DNA of 64,000 nucleotides, from NCBI GenBank assembly GCA_030697165.1, contig JAUYQQ010000010.1, forward strand, positions 244,824-308,823, given 5' to 3'. The notes beneath the pieces are model-generated. The model made no database searches. It worked only from the letters and a program-made list of their open reading frames with translations, and was not told the DNA's origin. Position 1 is the stretch's first letter; each line of letters opens with the position of its first letter. Below are positions 57,681 to 64,000 of the stretch, in pieces. This DNA is from Acidobacteriota bacterium (GTDB taxonomy: Bacteria; Acidobacteriota; Vicinamibacteria; Vicinamibacterales; UBA2999). Made by a program: the position numbers and the translations under genes.

Positions 57681-59113
57681 AGAAGACGCTGACCTTGTTT
57701 GTGGCGCTGGCCATCGCGGCCTCGGGTTCCCTTTCGGCGCAGCAGGCCAACCGCAAGCAGCCGCCGCCAATTGGCCCGGCCCCGGCGCTGAAGCTGCCCA
57801 CCATCCAGAAGCACAAGCTGTCGAACGACCTCTCCGTGTGGATCGTCGAGCACCACGAAGTACCGCTCGCGCAGATCAACCTGATCGTGCGAGCGGGCAG
57901 CGCCGCCGATCCGATTGGCAAGTACGGGGTCGGCAGCTTGACGGCGGCCATGCTCGACGAAGGCGCCGGTTCGCGCTCGGCACTCGACCTGGCCGACGCC
58001 ATCGAGTTCCTGGGCGCGAACCTCTCGACGGCCAGCTCCTTCGATTCGTCCGCGGTGCGCATGTCGGTGCCGGTCTCGAAGCTGGCCGAGGCGCTGCCGC
58101 TGATGGCCGACGTGGCGCTGCGGCCGACGTTCCCCGCTGACGAACTGGATCGGCTCCGCAAGGAACGGCTGACCGGCCTGCTCCAGGCGCGCGACAACGT
58201 TGCCGCGCTCATCCAGTTGGCGTTCCCGCGCATGGTGTTCGGACCGACGCATCGCTACGGTACGCCGGCCAACGGACTGCCGACCACCATCGAAGCGCTC
58301 ACGACCGATGACGTGAGGGCGTTTTACCAGTCGCATTTCCGTCCCGACAACGCGACGCTGCTCGTCGTGGGCGACCTGACGCCGGCGACGGCGCTGCCCA
58401 TGCTGGAAAAGGCATTCGGCGGCTGGAAGTCCGGCGGCATGGCGCCGCTCGTCGCCCAGGTGCCGAACGCGCCGCAGCTTGGCAAGCGCCAGGTCTACCT
58501 GGTCGACAAGCCCGAGGCCGCGCAGTCGCAAATTCGCATTGGCTGGGTCGGGGTGGCGCGCTCAACGCCTGACTACGCGGTGCTACAGGTGCTCAACACC
58601 GTCCTCGGCGGCTCGTTCACCTCGCGCCTCAACCAGAACCTGCGCGAGAAGAACGGCTATGCCTACGGCGCCAGTTCAGGGTTCGACATGCGGCTGTCGG
58701 CGGGCCCGTTCCTGGCCGCCGCCGGCGTGCAGACCGACAAGACGGCCGACGCGTTGCGCGAGTTTTTCAACGAGCTGAACGGCATTCTCACGCCGGTGCC
58801 GGCCGAGGAGTTGGCCAAGGCCAAGAACTACGTCGCGCTCGGCTTTCCGGGAGAGTTCGAGACCACTGGCGACATGGCCCGCAAGCTCGAAGAGCTGGTC
58901 GTCTACAACCTGCCGGAGGCGACGTTCAGCGACTTCGTGCCGGGCGTCACTTCGGTCACGGCCGCCGACCTGCAGCGCGCTGCCGCCCGCTTCATCCAAC
59001 CCGAGAAGATGGCGGTCGTCGTGGTCGGCGATCTGAAATTGATCGAAGGACCGATTCGCGCGCTCAACCTGGGTCCGATCACTCACGTGACGATCGATAG
59101 CCTGTTCCGGTAG
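57677..59113 (+). CDS. M16-family protein lacking the metal motif (non-catalytic subunit)
   Basis: This 478-residue protein has a signal peptide (MKKTLTLFVALAIAASGSLSAQ). It shows the M16 fold but no HxxEH; the corresponding region is GVGSLTAAMLDEGAG. It keeps the family REKNGYAYGASSGF motif, whose Arg/Tyr binds substrate in partner subunits. Overlap with the catalytic gene (ATGA) predicts a heterodimer analogous to mitochondrial processing peptidase or the Sphingomonas SPH2681/SPH2682 pair. Confidence 0.9.
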   Translation: MKKTLTLFVALAIAASGSLSAQQANRKQPPPIGPAPALKLPTIQKHKLSNDLSVWIVEHHEVPLAQINLIVRAGSAADPIGKYGVGSLTAAMLDEGAGSRSALDLADAIEFLGANLSTASSFDSSAVRMSVPVSKLAEALPLMADVALRPTFPADELDRLRKERLTGLLQARDNVAALIQLAFPRMVFGPTHRYGTPANGLPTTIEALTTDDVRAFYQSHFRPDNATLLVVGDLTPATALPMLEKAFGGWKSGGMAPLVAQVPNAPQLGKRQVYLVDKPEAAQSQIRIGWVGVARSTPDYAVLQVLNTVLGGSFTSRLNQNLREKNGYAYGASSGFDMRLSAGPFLAAAGVQTDKTADALREFFNELNGILTPVPAEELAKAKNYVALGFPGEFETTGDMARKLEELVVYNLPEATFSDFVPGVTSVTAADLQRAAARFIQPEKMAVVVVGDLKLIEGPIRALNLGPITHVTIDSLFR

Positions 59114-59118
59114 CGCTC

Positions 59119-59179
59119 AACAGGAGACCAAGAGATCGGGAGGAATGTTTTTTCTCCTGATCTTCTGATCTCCTGTTTC
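59119..59179. repeat. AACAGGAGA...TCTCCTGTT palindromic repeat
   Basis: AACAGGAGACCAAGAGATCGG and TTCTCCTGATCTTCTGATCTC with TCCTGTT make an imperfect palindrome with an AGGAATGTTTTTTCTCC centre. Fourth copy of the family also at 6266-6321, 23456-23510 and 37676-37731; again just after a stop codon, so it is likely to act as a terminator. Confidence 0.82.
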
Positions 59180-59189
59180 AATGTAGCTC

Positions 59190-60479
59190 GTGAACTCGAT
59201 TGCTGTCATCGGCGGCGGCGCTGCCGGGCTCGTCGCATCGGCGTTTGCCGCAGCCGGCGGCGCCGACGTCCTGCTGATCGAACGCACCGCCGATGGCGGC
59301 CGCAAGATTCTGATCAGCGGCGGCGGTCGCTGCAACGTCCTGCCCTCGCTACTGGCCCCCGAGCGCTTCGTCACCGACTCGCCCGCGCACCTGCTGCGCG
59401 GCATGCTTCGGGCCTGGCCGCTGCACGAGCAGCGCGCGTTCTTCGAACACGACCTCGGCATTCCCCTCGCCCTCGAGGCGGAGTCGGGCAAGCTGTTTCC
59501 CCGATCGAACCGGGCCAAAGACATTCGCGACGGCCTCGTGGCCTTCGCGCGCGCGCGCGGCGTCCGCATGCAATTCGGCACCGCGGTGACCGGCCTCGCC
59601 GCGGCTGACGCCGGGTTCACCATCGCCACACCGGATGGCCCCGTCCACGCGTCGCGCGTGGTGCTGGCCACCGGCGGGCTGTCGGTGCCTATGACCGGCA
59701 GCGACGGCACCGGGCTGCGCATCGCGACCGAATTGGGCCACCGGATGATCGACACTTATCCGGCACTGACGCCGCTGCTCGGCACCGGACACGACTCGCT
59801 GTCGGGCGTATCCCTCAACGTGCGGCTGCGCAACAAGGACGGCAAGCGCGTCATCGAAACATCTGGCGGCTTCCTGTTCACGCACCGCGGCTACAGCGGC
59901 CCGAGCGTTCTGGATATTTCTCATGTAGTGACGCGCCCGGGTTCCAATGTAGCGTCCGGCTTTAGCCGGACCAATGTGGCGTCCGGCTTCAGCCGGACCA
60001 TCAGAGCGCACTGGTCCGAACTGTCTGGGGCCGCGTGGGAAAAGGAGTTCGACGTGCCCTCGGCTCTCGTCAGCACCGTGATCGCCAAGCACGTGCCGGC
60101 GCGGCTGGCCGAACAGCTGATGATCGAGGCCGACGTGCCCACCGGCCGGCGGACCAGCGCCCTGCGACGAACCGAACGGCTCGCGCTGATCGAGCGCCTG
60201 ACGTCGTACGAACTGCCCATTACCGGCGACGAAGGCTACAAGAAGGCGGAAGTCACCGGCGGCGGCGTGGCGCTGGACGAGGTGGAGCCGCGCACGCTCG
60301 AAAGCCGGCGGCGCCCGGGTCTGTACTTCTGCGGCGAGATCCTGGACGCTTTTGGCCCGATCGGCGGCCACAACTTCGCCTGGGCATGGGCGACCGGCCG
60401 TGCGGCTGGGCTGGCCGCCGGAAGGACGCCGGGTTCATTTTCCCTGGCAACGGCGGAAAATGAACCCGGCGTCTTATGA
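59190..60479 (+). CDS. BaiN/HI0933-type NAD(P)/FAD-dependent oxidoreductase with two in-frame REP insertions
   Basis: This 429-residue flavoprotein has SIAVIGGGAAGLVASAFAAAGG, then KILISGGGRCNVLPS (the GGGRCN hallmark), VLATGGLSVPMTGSDGTGL and GEILDAFGPIGGHNFAWAWATG. Members reduce unsaturated steroid or other double bonds, but most are uncharacterised. Between residues 252 and 275, after DISHVVTRPGS, come two copies of NVASGFSRT from REP elements at 59954-59998; homologous sequence resumes at RAHWSELSG. The last residues and the stop lie in a 19-bp perfect hairpin (60425-60473). GTG 59190 starts just after a terminator-like repeat. Confidence 0.86.
   Translation: MNSIAVIGGGAAGLVASAFAAAGGADVLLIERTADGGRKILISGGGRCNVLPSLLAPERFVTDSPAHLLRGMLRAWPLHEQRAFFEHDLGIPLALEAESGKLFPRSNRAKDIRDGLVAFARARGVRMQFGTAVTGLAAADAGFTIATPDGPVHASRVVLATGGLSVPMTGSDGTGLRIATELGHRMIDTYPALTPLLGTGHDSLSGVSLNVRLRNKDGKRVIETSGGFLFTHRGYSGPSVLDISHVVTRPGSNVASGFSRTNVASGFSRTIRAHWSELSGAAWEKEFDVPSALVSTVIAKHVPARLAEQLMIEADVPTGRRTSALRRTERLALIERLTSYELPITGDEGYKKAEVTGGGVALDEVEPRTLESRRRPGLYFCGEILDAFGPIGGHNFAWAWATGRAAGLAAGRTPGSFSLATAENEPGVL
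59954..59998 (+). repeat. Two tandem GTCCGGC REP copies inside the BaiN-type gene
   Basis: GTCCGGCTTTAGCCGGAC (59954-59971) and GTCCGGCTTCAGCCGGAC (59981-59998) start exactly 27 bases apart. Each 27-base unit encodes NVASGFSRT, so adding a unit keeps the frame. Confidence 0.93.
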
Positions 60480-60532
60480 TTTTCGCCCGGCCGGCGGCCG
60501 TATACTCGATTCCGAAAATCAACCCGGCGTCC
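60425..60532. repeat. 19-bp perfect palindrome and third copy around the BaiN-type stop
   Basis: GACGCCGGGTTCATTTTCC (60425-60443) and GGAAAATGAACCCGGCGTC (60455-60473) are perfect inverted arms around an 11-base loop. They encode the C-terminal residues and contain no gap before the TGA at 60477-60479. GAAAATCAACCCGGCGTCC (60514-60532) is a near-identical third arm upstream of the next gene. It may terminate or attenuate transcription. Confidence 0.88.
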
Positions 60533-60546
60533 TGAGGAACACTGTC

Positions 60547-62982
60547 ATGCGTTACCGATTGCTCGCTCTCGCCACGCTCGTCACCTTTGGCTCGATTGCG
60601 GTGTTTGCACAGGCGCCCGCGCAGCCGGCCGCCTCGGGCTACCTGCTTCCGCCCAAGGCCATTGTCGACATTCTCGACGCGCCGCCGCCGCCGACGGTTG
60701 AGCTCAGTCCATCTCGCGACCTGGTCGCGCTGCTCGATCGCGCGAGCATGCCGACCATCGCGCAGCTCTCGCAACCGATGCATCGGATCGCGGGCATTCG
60801 CGTCAACCCGAGAACCAACGGCCCTCATCGCGCGCAACTGTCACGCGCGATCACGCTGAAGTCGATCGCCGACGGACGCGAGCTGCGGGTGACGACGCCG
60901 CCTAGTCCAATGCTGTCCTGGATCGGCTTCTCGCCAGACGGCAAGCGCTTCGCATTCACGCAGCAGCGCGACAACGGCATCGAACTGTGGATCGGTGATG
61001 CCGCCACTGGGCAAGCCAGGTCGGTGACCCCGGCGCAGCTCAATGCGGCCCTGGGCGCTCCCTGCGAATGGGTCGGCGATGGCGGCTCGATGCTCTGCGA
61101 GTTCATCTCGCCCAGCCGCGGTGCCACGCCGACCATGGGCGTGCCGACCGGTCCCAACATCCAGGAACATCGCGGCGGCACCGCGCCGGTCCGCACCTAC
61201 CAGGATCTGCTGACCAGTGCGTATGACGAGTCGCTCTTCGACTACTACGCGACCAGCCAGCTGGCCTTTGTGGACGCGGCCAGCGGTCAGCGCACCGCGG
61301 TCGGCACCCCGGCGGTCTTCGTGACGGCGGCGCCGTCGCCTGACGGCCAGTTCATCCTGGTTCGGCGCGTGCAGCGGCCGTACTCGTGGCTGGTGCCGTA
61401 CCAGAACTTTGCGGCCAGTGTCGAGGTATGGAATCGGCAGGGCGCGCCGGTGAAGCAGGTCGCGCAGTTGCCGGTGGCCGACAACGTGCCAAACGGCGGC
61501 GTGACGGCCGGGCCGCGCAACTTCCAGTGGCAGCCGGTGGCGCCGGCGACGGTGGTCTGGGCGGAGGCGCTCGACCATGGCGACCCGAAAATCAAGGTGC
61601 CGCATCGCGACAAGGTGGTGGCGTTAAGCGCGCCGTTCACGGCCGCGCCGTCTGAGATCGCCCGCACCGAATATCGGGTCGGCAACATCTCGTGGACCGA
61701 CGGTGGCGCGGTGCTGTTGACCGAGAACGATCGCGCACGGCGCTGGACGCGCACCTGGGTGATCGACCAGCCGGGCGCCGCGCCGCGCAAGCTGTGGGAC
61801 CGCAGCCAGGAAGATTCGTACGGCAATCCCGGCGCGCCGCAGCGGCATGCTCGCGCATCCGGTGTCTCGACCATCCAGCAGAACGCCAACTCGATTTTCC
61901 TCGCCGGCACCGGCGCCGCGCCGGAGGGCGCGCGGCCGTTCATCGACCGCCTCGACCTCACCACGCTCAAGAGCGAGCGCCTGTTTCAGACCACCGGGCG
62001 TTCGTACGAGACGGTGATCGGCGTGCTGTCAGACGACGGGTCGAAGATCCTCACCCGCCACGAGACGCGTAGCGATCCGCCGAACGTCTACGTGCGCGAT
62101 CTCAAGGCCGGCACCCGGGTGGCGCTGACGTCATACGCGGATCCGGCGCCGCAGCTCAAGGGCATTCAGAAACAGCTCGTCACCTACAAGCGCAGCGACG
62201 GCGTCGAGCTGTCGGCGACGATTATCACGCCGCCGGGCTGGACGCCGGCTCAAGGGCCCTTGCCGACGCTGCTCTGGGCCTATCCGCGCGAGTTCACCGA
62301 TCCCGCCAACGCCGGCCAGGTCACCGGCTCCGCCGATCGCTATACGTCGATTAGTGGTGCGTCGCACCTGTTGTTCCTCACGCAGGGGTACGCGATCATC
62401 GACGACCCAATCATGCCGATCGTCGGCCCGGGCGAGACGGCGAATGACACCTACATCCAGCAACTGGTGGCCAGCGCGCAGGCCGCGGTCGACCGCGCGG
62501 TCAGCCTCGGCGTCACCGACGCCGCCCGCGTCGTCGTCGGCGGTCACAGCTACGGCGGTTTCATGACGGCCAACCTGCTGGCGCATTCCGACATCTTCCG
62601 GGCCGGCCTGGCGCGCAGCGGCGCCTACAACCGCACCCTGACACCGTTCGGGTTCCAGAATGAGCAGCGCACGTTCTGGGAGGTGCCGCAGATTTACGCC
62701 GCGATGTCGCCGTTCAATTACGCGCACAAGATCAACGAGCCGATCCTGTTGATTCACGGCGAGGCGGATGACAACAGCGGCACGTTCCCGATTCAGTCGG
62801 AACGCCTCTACATGGCGCTCAAGGGCCACGGCGCCACGGTCCGCTACGTCACCCTGCCGCACGAGGCGCACGGCTACGTCGCGCGCGAGTCGGTGCTGCA
62901 CACCGTCGCGGAAATGCTGAACTGGGCCAACGAGTGGGGCAAGAGCGCCAAACCCCGCACGACAGCAACTCAGCAGCAGTAG
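60547..62982 (+). CDS. S9-family serine peptidase (prolyl oligopeptidase-like), secreted
   Basis: This 811-residue protein has a signal peptide (YRLLALATLVTFGSIAVFAQ). The N-terminal 540 residues form a beta-propeller-like region (WIGFSPDGKRFAFTQQRDNG) that filters peptides. The C-terminal hydrolase domain has the nucleophile GGHSYGGFMTANLL (Ser668), an Asp in HGEADDNSG and the catalytic His in LPHEAHGYV. ATG 60547 follows the third arm of a repeat and GAGGAAC as ribosome-binding site. It fits peptide degradation along with the M16 pair and the M28 enzyme. Confidence 0.9.
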   Translation: MRYRLLALATLVTFGSIAVFAQAPAQPAASGYLLPPKAIVDILDAPPPPTVELSPSRDLVALLDRASMPTIAQLSQPMHRIAGIRVNPRTNGPHRAQLSRAITLKSIADGRELRVTTPPSPMLSWIGFSPDGKRFAFTQQRDNGIELWIGDAATGQARSVTPAQLNAALGAPCEWVGDGGSMLCEFISPSRGATPTMGVPTGPNIQEHRGGTAPVRTYQDLLTSAYDESLFDYYATSQLAFVDAASGQRTAVGTPAVFVTAAPSPDGQFILVRRVQRPYSWLVPYQNFAASVEVWNRQGAPVKQVAQLPVADNVPNGGVTAGPRNFQWQPVAPATVVWAEALDHGDPKIKVPHRDKVVALSAPFTAAPSEIARTEYRVGNISWTDGGAVLLTENDRARRWTRTWVIDQPGAAPRKLWDRSQEDSYGNPGAPQRHARASGVSTIQQNANSIFLAGTGAAPEGARPFIDRLDLTTLKSERLFQTTGRSYETVIGVLSDDGSKILTRHETRSDPPNVYVRDLKAGTRVALTSYADPAPQLKGIQKQLVTYKRSDGVELSATIITPPGWTPAQGPLPTLLWAYPREFTDPANAGQVTGSADRYTSISGASHLLFLTQGYAIIDDPIMPIVGPGETANDTYIQQLVASAQAAVDRAVSLGVTDAARVVVGGHSYGGFMTANLLAHSDIFRAGLARSGAYNRTLTPFGFQNEQRTFWEVPQIYAAMSPFNYAHKINEPILLIHGEADDNSGTFPIQSERLYMALKGHGATVRYVTLPHEAHGYVARESVLHTVAEMLNWANEWGKSAKPRTTATQQQ

Positions 62983-62991
62983 ACTTGGGGC

Positions 62992-63858
62992 TTGCCTTCT
63001 TACCTCTCGCAACTGCGCAGTGACCCCACCAGCGTGATCGCCGTCGAGCTTCGCCCACCCCGGGCGGAGCTCGAGTCGGCCGAAGGCATGGACGCGTGGA
63101 TTGATACCTACCACGCCATTCGCTCGCTGACGCGCCACGACGTGCGCGTGATGGTCACCGACAGCGCGGTCGGCGCGCAGGAAGAGAACAACCTGCGCCA
63201 CCTGGTGAATAACCTGGGCGACACGGTCGGCCGCCACCAGATCATCCCGTTCCTCACGACCAAGCATTCGCTCGAGTTCTGCCTCGCGTATGCCGACCAA
63301 ACCGCGCAGAACGGCTTTCCGTCGCTCGTGGTGCTCGGCGGCGACAAGCACGTCGGCCGGCCACGCTGCCTCGAGCACGCATGGCGGCTGCGGCAACTGA
63401 TCCGCGAGCGTCACCCGGAGCTCGAACTGGGCGGCTGGGCCAATCCCATTGCCAACCCGCAGGGGCAGGTGGATTTCCTGCTGGATCCGCACGTCAGCGC
63501 CGATTTCTACCTGACGCAGATCGTCTCGCATCACCAGGCCGGCCACATCAGCGCGTTCCTCGAGGCCGGCCGCGCCGGTGGGCTCACCATGCCCGGCGTG
63601 TTCGGCGTGTTCTACTACCGCAGCGCCAACACCAAAACGCTCGAGATGTTGAGCCAGTTCCTGCCCGTGCCAGTTGACGAGTTGACGGCGGAGTTCGCGG
63701 CCGGCGCGACGCCGATCGATGTCTGCGCCCGCACCATCCGATCGCTAGTCGACCTCGGCGCGAAGCATTTCTACGTGAGCAACCTGCCAACGAAGAAGAC
63801 CGCCGCGACGCTGAACGCGGTGCTGGAAAAGGCCGGCGTCACCGTCACGGCCCGCTAA
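62992..63858 (+). CDS. Methylenetetrahydrofolate reductase-like protein
   Basis: This 288-residue protein resembles MetF-type TIM barrels: VIAVELRPPRAELE near the N-terminus holds a Glu in the position of the MTHFR catalytic residue. LVVLGGDKHVGRPR and GGWANPIANPQGQVDFLLD correspond to FAD-binding and active-site loops. It starts with TTG 62992 after TGGGG. MTHFR makes methyl-tetrahydrofolate for methionine synthesis, but this divergent version might act on another reduced pterin or folate. The gene is nine bases after the S9 peptidase stop. Confidence 0.6.
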   Translation: MPSYLSQLRSDPTSVIAVELRPPRAELESAEGMDAWIDTYHAIRSLTRHDVRVMVTDSAVGAQEENNLRHLVNNLGDTVGRHQIIPFLTTKHSLEFCLAYADQTAQNGFPSLVVLGGDKHVGRPRCLEHAWRLRQLIRERHPELELGGWANPIANPQGQVDFLLDPHVSADFYLTQIVSHHQAGHISAFLEAGRAGGLTMPGVFGVFYYRSANTKTLEMLSQFLPVPVDELTAEFAAGATPIDVCARTIRSLVDLGAKHFYVSNLPTKKTAATLNAVLEKAGVTVTAR

Positions 63859-63861
63859 GAA

Positions 63862-63901
63862 ACACAGCCACCGATTAGTCACCGATTAGTCGCAGATTCT
63901 C
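63862..63901. repeat. CACAGATT/CACCGATTAG-type repeat
   Basis: CACAGCCACCGATTAGTCACC and GATTAGTCGCAGATTCTCC repeat the pattern of 7033-7083 with a slightly different unit. Confidence 0.75.
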
Positions 63902-63918
63902 CAAGGCACCTGGCCCGC

Positions 63919-64000
63919 GGACGGCCGTCGGCCGTCCGATGACGAGCGAAGCGCGGATCCGAGAGAGCGGTCAAAGAAGTACAGGCTCTCTCGGATCCGC
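63919..64000. repeat. Palindromes at the window end, terminator-like
   Basis: GGACGGCC (63919-63926) and GGCCGTCC (63930-63937) are separated by three bases. GCGGATCCGAGAGAGC (63953-63968) and GCTCTCTCGGATCCGC (63985-64000) are perfect 16-bp inverted arms around 16 bases. The element reaches the window end and may continue; GATGACGAGCGAAGCG precedes it, so it may be part of a larger mirrored structure. Confidence 0.75.

Noticed and set aside
57652..58233. Antisense gene within the M16 pair
   Set aside because: Shadow frames of the two M16 genes; no ribosome-binding site or motif.

Overview
The window is a GC-rich, gene-dense bacterial chromosome segment. No rRNA, tRNA, transposase, integrase, phage gene or CRISPR array was recognised. 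The gene set suggests Acidobacteriota, most likely a Vicinamibacteria-like lineage. This is inferred from an orphan MacB-type (ADOP-like) permease, two TonB-dependent receptors with N-terminal carboxypeptidase-regulatory-like domains, a DUF1800/DUF1501 pair, many secreted peptidases, and characteristic short intergenic repeats. No marker gene confirms the taxonomy.

Layout. 1-469: end of an M28-type peptidase. 494-7032: a histidine operon, hisI-hisG-hisD-hisC-hisB-hisH-hisF-hisA, mostly joined by start/stop overlaps. It is preceded by what looks like a classical attenuator: a 27-codon leader peptide with seven His codons, alternative pairings, and a 16-bp terminator stem. hisE and a histidinol-phosphatase gene are not in the window. 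7108-13210: a DUF3052 protein, the orphan permease (minus), a small membrane protein (minus), an ECF sigma factor overlapping a 73-residue membrane protein, a membrane protein, and a secreted metal-binding protein. 13213-17951 (minus): PQQ dehydrogenase, secreted esterase-like hydrolase, and c-type cytochrome, probably one operon. 18109-25694: small secreted protein, TonB receptor, TPR protein, DUF4097 protein, MFS transporter. 25799-33088 (minus): a TetR-HlyD-ATPase-TolC-ATPase-permease-permease export operon resembling E. coli cecR-ybhGFSR, with a palindromic operator at the regulator start.

33182-47511: epimerase and SYLF proteins; DUF1800/DUF1501 (minus); PIG-L-like deacetylase (minus); second TonB receptor (minus); FAD oxidoreductase with a small charged protein (minus); Ada (minus); epimerase (minus). 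47625-63858: penicillin-acylase-family protein, Gfo/Idh oxidoreductase, outer-membrane-like protein (minus), winged-helix/TPR regulator (minus), purEK (minus) divergent from a LysR/NhaR-type regulator, an M16 peptidase pair (one with and one without the metal motif), a BaiN-type flavoprotein, an S9 peptidase, and a MetF-like protein.

The most striking genome-scale property is the load of short palindromic or tandem repeats. Several families recur between genes, and several copies also lie in frame inside genes. A GTCCGGCTTTAGCCGGAC palindrome encodes the peptide VASGFSRT in four proteins, 9-bp tandem repeats encode LGT runs, and 7-bp GGGAGTC repeats form the tails of HisI and HisD. All repeats were found by eye, without folding or database searches.
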